A stretch of DNA of 64,000 bases, from assembly GCA_965220305.1 (NCBI GenBank), contig OZ244817.1, positions 4,030,001 through 4,094,000 of the forward strand, read 5' to 3'. The notes under the pieces were generated by a model that saw nothing but the letters and a program-made list of their open reading frames with translations, did not search any database and was not told where the DNA came from. The position numbers and the translations under genes are program-made. This document shows positions 18,576-27,997 of this stretch, piece by piece. Source of the stretch: G965220305 sp965220305 (GTDB taxonomy: Bacteria; Chloroflexota; Dehalococcoidia; Lucifugimonadales; UBA3495). Position 1 is the stretch's first letter, and every line of letters begins with the position of its first letter.

Positions 18576-19622
18576 ATGGGCGAAATACTGGGCGTCGGGC
18601 TCACTCATTACCCTCCGCTCATCTCACCCGACGAGGACCGCAACTATCCCTTGACCCGTACCTTGAAGTACAACAAGAGCGTGCCCGCGGAATTGAAGAA
18701 CCCCGTGAACTGGCCCGAAGCCGCGCGGATTGAGTACGGAGAGGATGAAGGCTACGCTTCGGCGATAAAACACCGGGAAAGACTGGTCAACGGGTTCCGG
18801 GCGTTGCGGGCCGAGATAGACGCCTTTGGCCCTGACTTCGTGCTGATTTGGGGAGACGACCAGTACGAGAATTTCAAAGAAGACATTATTCCTCCCTTCT
18901 GCGTCCTTGCCTACGAGCAGATGGATTGCCACCCCTTCGCCGGCCACGACGGCAGCCCGAGGCCCAACGTGTGGGGCGAGCCCGGGGATAAGGTTTTTTC
19001 CTATCCGGGACACCCGGGGGCCCGCTCGTTGGTGGGAGGCTTGATTGAAGAGGGAGTGGACATGGCCTACTCCTACCGGCCCCTGCACCAATCGGGGCTG
19101 GGTCACGCCTTTTTGAACACCTTGCTGTACTTGGATTACGACCGGAAGGGCTTTGATTATCCGGTGGTCCCCTTCCAGGTAAATTGCTACGGCAGCCGGG
19201 TAATTCAAAACCGTGGCGGCGCGGTCCAGTACGAAGACGAGCCTGACCCGCCCGGCCCATCGCCCAGGCGTTGCATGGAAGTTGGCGCGGCTACCGCGCG
19301 GGTGCTGAAGGACAGCCCCTGGCGGGTGGTGCTGGTGGCCTCATCCAGTTGGTCCCACGCCTTTTTGACGCCCCGGAACAACTACTTGTTCCCCGACATC
19401 GAGGCCGACCGGGCCCGTTACGAGGAACTCCGCCAGGGTGATTACGACGCCTGGCGCAGACTGCCCACTTCCGAAATTGAAGCGGCGGGCCAACAGGAGT
19501 TGCTCAATTGGGTATGCCTGGCTGGGGCGATGGAGGAACTGGGACGCAAGCCGGAGATTCTGGACTACGTGGAGACCTATGTCTTTAACTCCGACAAGTG
19601 CCTGGCCGTGTTCAAGCCCTGA
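18576..19622 (+). CDS. LigB-type class III extradiol dioxygenase
   Basis: 348 residues resembling the LigB superfamily (catalytic subunit of protocatechuate 4,5-dioxygenase and relatives). The N-terminal 'GVGLTHYPPLIS' supplies the first metal His (His11); 'DFVLIWGDDQYENF' and the late 'ASSSWSHAFL' supply the usual second acid/His region. An Fe(II)-dependent ring-cleaving or related dioxygenase is expected; substrate unknown. Good RBS (GGAGG) before the ATG. A Rieske oxygenase gene follows 190 bases downstream. Confidence 0.82.
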   Translation: MGEILGVGLTHYPPLISPDEDRNYPLTRTLKYNKSVPAELKNPVNWPEAARIEYGEDEGYASAIKHRERLVNGFRALRAEIDAFGPDFVLIWGDDQYENFKEDIIPPFCVLAYEQMDCHPFAGHDGSPRPNVWGEPGDKVFSYPGHPGARSLVGGLIEEGVDMAYSYRPLHQSGLGHAFLNTLLYLDYDRKGFDYPVVPFQVNCYGSRVIQNRGGAVQYEDEPDPPGPSPRRCMEVGAATARVLKDSPWRVVLVASSSWSHAFLTPRNNYLFPDIEADRARYEELRQGDYDAWRRLPTSEIEAAGQQELLNWVCLAGAMEELGRKPEILDYVETYVFNSDKCLAVFKP

Positions 19623-19812
19623 CGCCGGGCTGCATTGCCTTGCTTGGAAGAGGACTTCCATCCAACGCGAGGGTACGCCTACGGGCTGAAGCGAGGGTTG
19701 GGTACTCCTTCGGCGGGTAAGCGCGAAGGTGGTCCGCTTTTTACATAATCGGGCTAGGGTCTGTTAAATGGACGGGGAGTCCTAACCCCTTTCCACCGAC
19801 ACAGGAGGAACT

Positions 19813-21147
19813 ATGGTGATGGATGCGCTTCGGAAACCCCTGGAACTGGACCGCCGGGACTTGGTGCCTCCCCAAGGGCTGAGAGAGTTCTGGTACCCGG
19901 CTATCCAGGCCAACAAGGTGGGTAAGAAGCCTGTCAAGCTGCGGATGCTGGGCCAGGAGCTGTGCTTCTTTCGCGGGAGCGATGGGAAAGTGTCGGCCTT
20001 GTGGGACGTTTGCCCCCACCGGGGCGCCAGCCTCTCCGAAGGGGATTGTCACTACCAAGGCACGGTGGCTTGCCCCTACCACGGCTGGGTTTTCGACGGG
20101 GAGGGAGAGTGCCTGGCGGTGCTCAGCGAAGGCCCCGCTTCCGGCATACCCGGTAAGGTGAAGGCCCGGTCATACCCCACCCGGGAGTTGCAGGGCATGG
20201 TCTTCGTCTGGATGGGGGAGGAGGAACCGGCCCCCATCGAAGAGGATGTGCCGGTAGAGTTCTTTGAAGAGGGCAGCCTGCTGCTATACCGCACCACCTA
20301 CTGGCCGGTAAACTGGCGCGTGGCCCTGGAAAACTCCATGGACTCCCACGTTTACTACCTGCATCGGGACTCCATAAATCTCCTCACCCGGGGCCCCCAG
20401 GACCCATCGGGCAGGACGCCGAGGATTCGCCCGGTGTTCGTGGGCAACGGATTCAACGTAATCTGGGGAGACCGCTCGACCATCGGCAATCCCCGCCGTT
20501 CTTGGAGCCTCGGCGATTACTGGAAGGTCTTGACCGGAAAGGCGACCTACCAGGACAACTACTCGGGGCTGGGCAAGTGGCCCAAGAGCAAGTGGCGCTT
20601 GTGGTGGAACTGGATATTCCTTCCGGCCAACCGGCGCAGGGCAGGCAAGTCTGCCCTGGTTACGCATCCCCACTGGGGGCCGGGACACCACCTGCCGGGC
20701 ATGTTCCGCTCCGACAGCCGTACCAACATCTACACCCGAATGTGCGTGCCGGTGGACGAGGATAACACCCGGATAATCTATTACCACTTCACTCGCCCCG
20801 GGAGTTGGGTGGGGCGGCTCTACGAGCGGGGCCATTACTTCCTGTGGCACAACTGGGTGCAGAATATCCAGTTCTCCAACCAGGACCTCAGCGTGATGGT
20901 CAACCAGCGCTACGATTCCGTGGAAAAGCTCTCCGGCACCGACGCCGAGATTATCCAGTGGCGCAAGCTGCTGCAGCAGGTAGCCAATGAGGGACGCCAT
21001 GTCTTGAAGGAGTTGCGGGCCGAGCACCTGGCGAAACAGATGGGCACCACCGAGGCCGAGAGCTTTGCCCAGGACTTGCTTCAGGAACAGGTGGAGGATG
21101 TGGCGGAGTTTATGGCCGGCACCGCCGCCTCGCGTTCCGACGGGTAA
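19813..21147 (+). CDS. Rieske non-heme iron aromatic-ring oxygenase, α-type
   Basis: 444 residues. The Rieske [2Fe-2S] motif is Cys67-x-His69...Cys87-x2-His90 in 'CPHRGASLSEGDCH...ACPYHGW'. The mononuclear iron site is in 'ENSMDSHVYYLHRD' (Asp/His/His). It resembles PaO- and phenylpropionate-type oxygenases acting on aromatic or polycyclic substrates. No ferredoxin or reductase gene is adjacent. AGGAGG lies 7 bases before the ATG at 19813; the ATG at 19819 is an alternative. It shares direction and likely pathway with the LigB gene. Confidence 0.9.
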   Translation: MVMDALRKPLELDRRDLVPPQGLREFWYPAIQANKVGKKPVKLRMLGQELCFFRGSDGKVSALWDVCPHRGASLSEGDCHYQGTVACPYHGWVFDGEGECLAVLSEGPASGIPGKVKARSYPTRELQGMVFVWMGEEEPAPIEEDVPVEFFEEGSLLLYRTTYWPVNWRVALENSMDSHVYYLHRDSINLLTRGPQDPSGRTPRIRPVFVGNGFNVIWGDRSTIGNPRRSWSLGDYWKVLTGKATYQDNYSGLGKWPKSKWRLWWNWIFLPANRRRAGKSALVTHPHWGPGHHLPGMFRSDSRTNIYTRMCVPVDEDNTRIIYYHFTRPGSWVGRLYERGHYFLWHNWVQNIQFSNQDLSVMVNQRYDSVEKLSGTDAEIIQWRKLLQQVANEGRHVLKELRAEHLAKQMGTTEAESFAQDLLQEQVEDVAEFMAGTAASRSDG

Positions 21148-21203
21148 TGCCTCATTCGGTAGAAGGCCGTTCCTGAATTACGAAGCGTCGGTTCTGGACG
21201 GTC

Positions 21204-21252
21204 GACGCCCTTGGCCCTGCCGGGACTACCGCAGGGAGGAGCCAAGGGCGTC
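21204..21252. terminator. Bidirectional terminator hairpin between Rieske and SDR genes
   Basis: GACGCCCTTGGC (21204-21215) pairs perfectly with 21241-21252. Inner pairs CCTGC/GCAGG (21216-21220 with 21231-21235) extend it. It lies between convergent genes, and a short T run follows on the plus strand. Confidence 0.7.
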
Positions 21253-21280
21253 CTTTGATGTCCGGCAATGGGGAATTGGG

Positions 21281-22108
21281 TTACTCGGCCTCGGCCCCTG
21301 GGTCCCACAACCAGTAACGGGATATGGCCCCGGCATCCACCCGCAGGTCGAACCCGGTTATCATCTCCGCGTCGTCGGATGCCAGGAAGGCTGCGGCCTT
21401 GGCGTAATCCCGGGGGCTGGGCAGTTTCTGCAGCGGCGTTCCCTTGCTTCCGTCGGGCAGCAGCCCGCGGCGGCGGCTTCCCAGCCTGGGGCCGGGCCAC
21501 TGGACGCCCCATCGCGCCGCCCGTTGCCGGCCTTCCTCGGCGTCGGTGGCCGTTGGGGTCAGGCTGTTGACCCGTATTCCGTACTCGGCCAGTTCCATAG
21601 CCACCGAGCGGGTGAAGTTCAGCATTCCTCCTTTGCCGGTGCCGTAACCGACGTTGCCCGGTTCGCCCTGGTGACCGGCGGTTGAGATGATGTTGATGAT
21701 GCACCCGGTGCGTCCCTGATCAATCATCTGCTGGGCAACGTTTTTGGTAAAGAGAAAGCCTCCGGTGAGGGTAACGTCGAGCTGTCGCCTCCACTCATCC
21801 AGGGGCATGTCCAGCACTCCCTTTCGGTTGAACACCACCGCGCCGTTGACCAGGACATCAACCCCGCCGAATTCGGTGGTTGCCCTTTGGAGGGCCACCT
21901 TCACCTGCTCTTCTACGGTTACGTCGCAGACCATACCGATGGCCCGGCCTCCCGCCGCGATAATGGACTGGGCGCAGGCATTGGCATAGTCGGGCTGGAT
22001 GTCAACGCAGACCAGGGTGGCCCCCTCCTCGGCAAGTCCCTCGGCAATTCCGCCGCATATGTTGGGGCTGGTGCCAGTAATCAGGGCCGTTTTCCCAATT
22101 AAACGCAT
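21281..22108 (-). CDS. Short-chain dehydrogenase/reductase
   Basis: 275 residues from the ATG at 22108, chosen because GGAGGA lies 5 bases upstream and the protein then starts at the first Rossmann strand (MRLIGKTALITGT). Cofactor motif TGTSPNICGG replaces the usual TGxxxGIG; 'VLVNGAV' replaces NNAG; Ser in 'NIISTAG' and Tyr/Lys in 'YGTGKGG' are the catalytic residues. Classical FabG-like SDR. After the YxxxK there is an Arg-rich, low-complexity insertion (RQRAARWGVQWPGPRLGSRRRG). Substrate unknown; it neighbours oxygenase genes. Confidence 0.88.
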   Translation of the reverse strand: MRLIGKTALITGTSPNICGGIAEGLAEEGATLVCVDIQPDYANACAQSIIAAGGRAIGMVCDVTVEEQVKVALQRATTEFGGVDVLVNGAVVFNRKGVLDMPLDEWRRQLDVTLTGGFLFTKNVAQQMIDQGRTGCIINIISTAGHQGEPGNVGYGTGKGGMLNFTRSVAMELAEYGIRVNSLTPTATDAEEGRQRAARWGVQWPGPRLGSRRRGLLPDGSKGTPLQKLPSPRDYAKAAAFLASDDAEMITGFDLRVDAGAISRYWLWDPGAEAE

Positions 22109-22281
22109 ACTTATCCTCCAATTGGGGCGTTCCGGTAGTCCCACCGCAACGGCGCGGGAGGCTTTCCCACCGGGGCCGGTTGATGGGCCGGGAGTTCTTA
22201 CTGAGCGCCTGGGGCACCCGTGCGGGCTATCGTTGGCAAGGAAGTCCCATTATAATCCTGAAACGGGAAAGTTGTGGCGCT

Positions 22282-23586
22282 ATGTCCAGGGATTCAATGA
22301 GAAGAGAAGTTGCTGAGGAGAATGTCCGGCCCCGGGCTACGGCCTGGGGCAACAGCTTCTATGTAATCAGTCGTTACAAGGACTTCAGATACCTGTGGGC
22401 CGGCAACTTCTTCGCCGTGGGCGCCCAGTGGATTCAGATTCTGACCATCGGCTGGTTGGTGCTGCGGCTCACCGACGGCAACGCGCTCTTGACCGGGACG
22501 GTGGTGGGCCTGCGGAGTCTGCCGGTGCTGGCCGTTGGCCCCTGGGCCGGGGTATTGGCCGACCGGGTGGACCGGCGCAAGGTTGTTGCCGTCACACAGA
22601 TGTGCATGGCGGTGGCGGCGAGCTTTTTCGCCTTCCTGGTGATTGCCACCGACCTGGATGCTGACCCGATTTCCGGGCCGCTGCGCTGGTGGCACCCCTT
22701 TATCTACATGGCCTTTGCGGGCGTGGCCCATTCCGTGGTCCAGCCGGTCCGGCAGGCGATGGTCCCCAATACCGTTCCCCGCCGCGATCTGGCCAGCGCC
22801 CTGGCCTTGAACGGCATGGCCCACCCCAGTATGCGTATCGTGGGGCCCGCTGTGGGGGGACTGCTAATCGCCACCCTGGGATTCAAGTGGAACTTCTTCC
22901 TGGAGGCGGTGGGCTATCTGAGCATCGTCCTGCTAATGGTGCCGGTGAAGCTGCCCTACCGGGAGGAGGGTTCCCGTCGGGGGAGTTCCATCTTTGGGAG
23001 CATGGCCGAAGGTCTGCGGTACGTAGTCCACGAGAAGAGCATCCTCCAGCTAATGGTTATGACGCTAATTCCCAATTTCCTCTTTCAACCCCTAGCGTTC
23101 ATGCTGCCGGTGTTCACCAGCGAGACGCTCAATCGAGGCGCGGGCTCCGGAGGGCTGTTGGCGTCCGCCGTCGGCGTCGGTGGAATCGTTGCGGGCGTTA
23201 TCATCGCCGCCGCGGGATACGGCTTTCGCAAGGGCATGGCGGTTTTCCTGGGGCTCATTGGAGGCTGTGTTTTCGTCCTCCTTTTCGCCCTCTCCCAGTG
23301 GTACATTGCTTCGTTCATTCTGCTGGCTGGCCTGGGCTTCTGCCAGTACACCTTTCGGGTTGGCAACAGCACCCTGCTGCAGAGCATAACGCCCGACGCC
23401 CTGCGGGGCCGGGTCAACAGCATCTACTTCTTGGACAACGGCCTGACCCCTTTGGCGACCCTGCTAATCAGTATGTTCGTGCACTTCTGGAACCCCTCGG
23501 GCGCTTTCACCGTCATCGCCGGGGTGAGTCTGTTCCTGGCGCTGCTGCAATTGGCAACCTTCAGACAGGTCCGACAGCTAGACTAG
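22282..23586 (+). CDS. MFS transporter (MFS_3, exporter-like)
   Basis: About 434 residues from the ATG at 22282; the frame is open to 22180, but the extra 34 residues are unlike a membrane protein start. About twelve membrane helices. 'YKDFRYLWAGNFFAVGAQWIQILTIGWLVLRLT' and the loop 'GVLADRVDRRKVV' are typical of the EntS/DUF894 branch of efflux permeases, as is 'RGRVNSIYFLDNGLTPL' late on. A substrate cannot be assigned. It diverges from the SDR gene and converges on the NHL gene. Confidence 0.88.
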   Translation: MSRDSMRREVAEENVRPRATAWGNSFYVISRYKDFRYLWAGNFFAVGAQWIQILTIGWLVLRLTDGNALLTGTVVGLRSLPVLAVGPWAGVLADRVDRRKVVAVTQMCMAVAASFFAFLVIATDLDADPISGPLRWWHPFIYMAFAGVAHSVVQPVRQAMVPNTVPRRDLASALALNGMAHPSMRIVGPAVGGLLIATLGFKWNFFLEAVGYLSIVLLMVPVKLPYREEGSRRGSSIFGSMAEGLRYVVHEKSILQLMVMTLIPNFLFQPLAFMLPVFTSETLNRGAGSGGLLASAVGVGGIVAGVIIAAAGYGFRKGMAVFLGLIGGCVFVLLFALSQWYIASFILLAGLGFCQYTFRVGNSTLLQSITPDALRGRVNSIYFLDNGLTPLATLLISMFVHFWNPSGAFTVIAGVSLFLALLQLATFRQVRQLD

Positions 23587-23593
23587 GGCAAAA

Positions 23594-23624
23594 TTTAGGG
23601 GCGGGTTTCACACCTGCCCCTAAA
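23594..23624. terminator. Bidirectional terminator between MFS and NHL genes
   Basis: TTTAGGGGCGGG (23594-23605), a 7-base loop, and the complementary arm CCTGCCCCTAAA (23613-23624) with one mismatch. A-rich before and T-containing after, placed between two convergent genes. Confidence 0.75.
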
Positions 23625-23656
23625 CTGTCTTATTGCGTCTGACCGGAGGAGAAGCC

Positions 23657-24655
23657 CTACAAGTTCAGCGGGTGTTCCTCGTAGTCGTTTTCCTTGGCGT
23701 AGATTTGGAAGCGGTGCCGGGTTGCCTCGGAAATCCAGATGTTGTTCTCCGCGTCCACGTTTACGGCCACCGGACGCCGGAAGCGGTACTCCGGCTCCAT
23801 GTTGGCCCGGCGGCGGGCCTTGATCATGTCCTGGTTGGCCGCGATGTAAGTCTGGGCCCAAGGTGACGGTTGCTCCGCGTCCCCCACCAGGGAGGTCAGG
23901 TAAGCGCCGTCGGGACCGTAGATGTTGAGCCGATGGGCTCCCCAGTCAGTGACGTAAACGTCGCCATCCGCGTCCACCGCGACCCCGGCGGGGCGATTCA
24001 GGACGCCGACGCCGCTGGAGGTCCCCCGGAGCTCGGTCAGGAATGTCCCGTTGGGCGAGAATTTTTGTACCCGGCTGTTCTTCCAGTCGGCCACGTATAC
24101 GTCGCCCTGATTGTCCAGGCAGATGCCCCAGGGCATGTCGAATTCACCCTCGCCGCTGCCGGAGCCACCCCAATTGCCCAGGAACTTACCGTCCTTGGTG
24201 AACTTCTGCACCCGGTTGTTGTGGCTGTCGACTACGTACACGTTGTCGTCGCAGTCTAGGGCTATACCCGAAGGGCCGCGCAACTCGCCGTCGCCGGTGC
24301 CAGCCTGTCCCCACTTGTCCAAGAACTGGCCGTCCTTGTCGAAGATGGTAATCCGGCTCAGGTAATCGTCGGCGACGTATATATTCTCGTCTTGGTCCAA
24401 GTCCAGGGACACGGGCCAGATGAACTGACCATCCCCATTGCCGTAGGTACCGAACTGTCCCAGGTACTCGTGGTCCATGGTGCATCGGGTAATCCGCTGC
24501 CCCAATTCCTCGGAGCCCCGGTTTACAACGTATAACATGCCGTTCTTGCCAAAGGCAAAGTCGAAGGGGGCCCAGAATCCCTGTCCGGCGCCCGCATACA
24601 TACCCAAGCAATGGGTGTGATTGAACACCCTGCCCGCTGCCACAGTTGTCAGCAT
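23657..24655 (-). CDS. NHL-repeat β-propeller protein
   Basis: 332 residues from the ATG at 24655 (GAGGAGGTAGCC upstream). About six NHL repeats, each with a 'GxFxxPxGIAxDxxxNVYVxDxxNxRVQKF' pattern (e.g. 'GPSGIALDCDDNVYVVDSHNNRVQKFTKDGKFLGNWG'). Such propellers bind proteins or ligands and some are lyases. No signal peptide is visible. It ends the DUF1800-DUF1501-coiled coil-NHL run on the minus strand. Confidence 0.9.
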   Translation of the reverse strand: MLTTVAAGRVFNHTHCLGMYAGAGQGFWAPFDFAFGKNGMLYVVNRGSEELGQRITRCTMDHEYLGQFGTYGNGDGQFIWPVSLDLDQDENIYVADDYLSRITIFDKDGQFLDKWGQAGTGDGELRGPSGIALDCDDNVYVVDSHNNRVQKFTKDGKFLGNWGGSGSGEGEFDMPWGICLDNQGDVYVADWKNSRVQKFSPNGTFLTELRGTSSGVGVLNRPAGVAVDADGDVYVTDWGAHRLNIYGPDGAYLTSLVGDAEQPSPWAQTYIAANQDMIKARRRANMEPEYRFRRPVAVNVDAENNIWISEATRHRFQIYAKENDYEEHPLNL

Positions 24656-24733
24656 GGCTACCTCCTCATTGACATAATCTATGCTGTTATCAGCCCTGCA
24701 TATCTCCGCCGACCGCAGGTGACGCCGCACCAG

Positions 24734-24937
24734 CTACGGAATTAGCTTCAATCCGGCCACTGCAAGGGCAGCCACAGCCAACATGGCACCGACAAGCCAT
24801 AGGATGATACGCGATTCTGCTGTCTTGATCTCGGCCCTAACTTCGTCTTTGGTTGCCAGAATATTGACACGCTCTGAGAATTGCTCGAAGGCTCCTTCCA
24901 GGCGACTAACTCGTCCTTCCAGCGTGGTCATGCCCAA
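24734..24937 (-). CDS. Small coiled-coil protein with C-terminal membrane anchor
   Basis: 67 residues: 'MTTLEGRVSRLEGAFEQFSERVNILATKDEVRAEIKTAESRIILWLVGAMLAVAALAVAGLKLIP'-type layout, a heptad-repeat helix then one hydrophobic helix (about 46-65). No catalytic motif. It lies between the DUF1501 and NHL genes in the same direction (33 and 78 bases apart), so it is probably co-transcribed. It could tether a partner to the membrane. Confidence 0.65.
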   Translation of the reverse strand: MGMTTLEGRVSRLEGAFEQFSERVNILATKDEVRAEIKTAESRIILWLVGAMLAVAALAVAGLKLIP

Positions 24938-24970
24938 CTCCTGCCAGTCTGCCCTATGGACGCATCGTCT

Positions 24971-26107
24971 CTACACGAAGGCGAGCTGTTCAAAGTGCCC
25001 GTTGACAATGGGGACCGGATCCAAGCCCAACCACTTGTCCACGAGGGTGGAATAGAAACCCCGGAAGTCGTAACTGGGGGCCAGGTCGCCCTGTTGCAGG
25101 TCTTCGGGCTTCAGGGAAGGATAGGTGCTGTACATGCCGCCCTTGACCTGGTTGCCGACGACAAAGGCCACTCCGCCGGCCCCGTGGTCGGTGCCCGTGC
25201 CGTTGTCCTTAACCCGGCGGCCAAACTCGGTGAATATCATCATTACCAGGTTGTCGCCGGCGTCGTGCTCTTCCAGGTCGGCGAAGAAGTCGCTGATGGC
25301 CGGGCAAAGCTCCCCCAGCAGCCGGTTCTGCAACGGAAGCTGGTTGAAGTGGCTATCGTAGTTGCCGTGCTGGGTATAGAACACCTGGGTGCCCAGGTCA
25401 GCCAGGTACACTTGGGCGATGCTCCGCAGGTTCTTGGCGATGGGATTGTCGGCGTACTCAACGCTGGACGAGTACTGGGGAACGGCCGACTTGATGATGT
25501 CGGCTCCCTTGAGGGCGTTCAAACCCGTCTCGCTCAGATAGTCCATTACCGGCCCGGTGCCCACGGTGGGGGCGTAAACCCGGGAGAAGAGGTCCAGCAT
25601 CCGGTCCCGTTCTTCCACCGTGCCAAGAGAGGGAACGTCGGTCATTACGCCGTAGGTCTCCAGATCGGACACGGAAGTTACCGGCACACCCCGCAAGGCC
25701 ATGGCGCGGGGCAGTCCCTGTCCGAAGTTAACGCCCTTCAACACGTTCTCGCCCCGGGGATCCAATTCGCGGATGACCCGGCCCGCCCAGCCTTCGGTGC
25801 CAACCTTGTCAGGCTCGCAGGTGTGCCAAATGTCCATGGAGCGGAAGTGGGAGCGGGGGGAGTTCTCGTAGCCGATGCCGTGGACCATGGCTACCATGCC
25901 CTTGTCGTACAGCTCCTTGAAGGCGCTCATGGCCGGGTGCAAAGCATACTCGTCAGTGAAAGGAAGCATCTGGTCTTCGGGTATGCCAATCTTGGGACGA
26001 TTCTCCCGGTATTGGGGGGCGTTGTAGGGAATCACACAGTTCAAATAGTCGTTGGCCCCGGAAAGTTGCAGCACCACCAGGACCGGGTCTTTCTTAGTAG
26101 ATGCCAT
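24971..26107 (-). CDS. DUF1501 family protein
   Basis: 378 residues from the ATG at 26107, which has AGGAGGT 6 bases upstream; the frame is open further, to 26194. Typical DUF1501 signatures: 'LVVLQLSGANDYLNCVIPYN', 'LHPAMSAFKELYDKGMVAMVHGIGYENSPRSHFRSMDIWHT', 'MMIFTEFGRRVKDNGTGTDHGAGGVAFVVGNQVKGG'. The fold is related to alkaline phosphatase/sulfatase; activity is not established. It follows the DUF1800 gene, its standard partner. Confidence 0.92.
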   Translation of the reverse strand: MASTKKDPVLVVLQLSGANDYLNCVIPYNAPQYRENRPKIGIPEDQMLPFTDEYALHPAMSAFKELYDKGMVAMVHGIGYENSPRSHFRSMDIWHTCEPDKVGTEGWAGRVIRELDPRGENVLKGVNFGQGLPRAMALRGVPVTSVSDLETYGVMTDVPSLGTVEERDRMLDLFSRVYAPTVGTGPVMDYLSETGLNALKGADIIKSAVPQYSSSVEYADNPIAKNLRSIAQVYLADLGTQVFYTQHGNYDSHFNQLPLQNRLLGELCPAISDFFADLEEHDAGDNLVMMIFTEFGRRVKDNGTGTDHGAGGVAFVVGNQVKGGMYSTYPSLKPEDLQQGDLAPSYDFRGFYSTLVDKWLGLDPVPIVNGHFEQLAFV

Positions 26108-26162
26108 TGTTGGACCTCCTGTAAAACTGGGGTGACTCATCACCGCGGTGCATCGAGTCTTG

Positions 26163-27566
26163 TTACGCAAATTGGTACTCCCGGGATGCGGCAATCATAG
26201 CCAGCATGGCGCCAACGCGCCGCTGCGAAGCTGCCGAGGCCTCTTCCGAGTCCCAGCGCAAATCGCCTTCTTCCTCGGCGCGGGCTATTAGCTGCTGCCG
26301 GGTGAGCTCTTCCAGGACTATTGGGCCGGCCAGGTCCGAGCACTGGTCTACGAATGCGGCTGGCGCCAGGGCGCCCTGGGCCCGGAGGTCCTGGATGATG
26401 TTCTGCACGCCGGGCAAGTTGGTGTCGGAAAGGAATTTGGCCGCGAAGTTGACGCGGCGTACCAAAGCCCCGCCGTCGATCCACTCCGAGCCGGTGTGCC
26501 AACTCTCAACACTGGGTGGGTTGAGCAACTCCTGGCCCTGGAACTGGCACTCTGCCGCCAGCATCTGGTAGCCGGGCTTGGGGTCGTGGAAATTGCCCGC
26601 CAAGCGGATGGTGCCGATCACCAGCTCCGCCGGACTCTTGACCCGGGCGTACCGGGCGTTCTTGAAGAAGTCCGAGTTGAACAACACCCGCAACATGGAG
26701 CGGATGTCTCCGTCGGAGTCGTCGTATGCTTGAATGAGGGTTTCAATAGCTTCAGGGTCATTGGGCGGGGTGATGTTCCAGGCCGGGACCTGCGGCTCGT
26801 CCGCGACAAAGAAGTTGTACATGTGGCGAGCCAGGAACCGGGAGGTCGCCTGCTGGTCAACCACGATGTCGATTATATCCTCGCCGTCGAAGTTGCCGAC
26901 TTGACCCAGGAAGGTTTTCACGCCTTCATCGTGGTCTTCGGGACGGTACTCGAAATTCCAGTAAAACCGTCCCAGGGGATTGCGCGGAATCTTAGGAGCG
27001 ATGTTCCAGCCGGTAAAGGCCCGGGAAGCCTCCTTGATGTCGTCCTCGGAGTAGTTGCCTACTCCCATAGAGAACAGCTCCAATAGCTCCCGTCCCCAGT
27101 TCTCATTGATTGCGCCTTTATGGTTGCCGCTATTGTCCAGCCAGTAAATCATGGCCGGGTTCTTGGCCAACTCGACCAGCAAGTCTCGGAAGTTGCCCAG
27201 CCCATGCCGGCGAAACATGGAAATCTGTTGCAGAATTTCCGGTGGGTTGTCCACCTTGGAGTTGCCGGTGGCGAAGATTTGGTGCCAGAAGAGGGCTATC
27301 TTCTCCTCCAGGGGACGTTGAGTGTTGCACATCCGGTAGACCCAGTTGGTGCCCCCCTGGACCGGAGCCAAGGGCCCTTCCAGGTTGGGGAAATACCGGA
27401 ACATTACATCTTCGTCCAGTGGGGGCTGGTTCTCCGGGTGGAGCAACTCTTCAACCGTGGCCTCGTAGCCCCGGTCTACCCGCTCTTCCAGTTCCTGGCG
27501 GGTTGCGCCGAACCCGGCGCGCCGCATCAGGTGGGCCATCAGCGCAATGTCTTCTTCTCTGGACAT
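26163..27566 (-). CDS. DUF1800 family protein
   Basis: 467 residues. Start MSREEDIALMAHLMRRAGFGATRQELE with 'LLRRAGFG'-type opening; 'KIALFWHQIFATGNSKV', 'NPAMIYWLDNSGNHKGAINENWGRELLELFSMGVGNYSEDDIKEASRAFTGW' and 'FLARHMYNFFVADEP' are family hallmarks. DUF1800-DUF1501 pairs are widespread in planctomycetes, chloroflexi and others; the function is unknown. It heads the minus-strand operon and diverges from the HpaB-family gene. Confidence 0.93.
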   Translation of the reverse strand: MSREEDIALMAHLMRRAGFGATRQELEERVDRGYEATVEELLHPENQPPLDEDVMFRYFPNLEGPLAPVQGGTNWVYRMCNTQRPLEEKIALFWHQIFATGNSKVDNPPEILQQISMFRRHGLGNFRDLLVELAKNPAMIYWLDNSGNHKGAINENWGRELLELFSMGVGNYSEDDIKEASRAFTGWNIAPKIPRNPLGRFYWNFEYRPEDHDEGVKTFLGQVGNFDGEDIIDIVVDQQATSRFLARHMYNFFVADEPQVPAWNITPPNDPEAIETLIQAYDDSDGDIRSMLRVLFNSDFFKNARYARVKSPAELVIGTIRLAGNFHDPKPGYQMLAAECQFQGQELLNPPSVESWHTGSEWIDGGALVRRVNFAAKFLSDTNLPGVQNIIQDLRAQGALAPAAFVDQCSDLAGPIVLEELTRQQLIARAEEEGDLRWDSEEASAASQRRVGAMLAMIAASREYQFA

Positions 27567-27997
27567 CGTGATTCTCCCTATGGTCTAAATTACCCCGTGG
27601 GCCAATGTCTGAAAAATAGGTACGTTTTTCAGCCTGCCCTATACCTTGACGAAACTAGCAACTGGTCTGGCTGGGAGGGCTTCCCAGTGTCCAAGTATAC
27701 CCGTGCCAGATAGCAGGACAGACTGCTTTGCCTTGTACCACATCGTACTTTCGACCGTCGCCTCTGTCAAGCTGATTCACCTGGTAGCCCCGGGGTGATC
27801 GGCCCTGCGCCAAGCCTATCGTGGGACCTTTCTTGCCAGGTAGATATAGCGCCAGTATGATGGGCCAAATCGGCTCCCAAGCCTTCGTCTGTGGTATTCA
27901 GGCCCGGGAAGCTGCCGTTCCCAGTCTGTCACAATAGCCACGAGTTGAAACCCGCCGCGGACACCCGCCGCAGGCGTCCCGGAGAAGGAGGAAAATT
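27567..27997. other. Divergent spacer between DUF1800 and HpaB-family genes
   Basis: 431 bases with no supported gene. It must hold both promoters, but no clear -35/-10 pair stands out. An RBS, AAGGAGG, sits 7 bases before the HpaB-family GTG. Confidence 0.5.
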
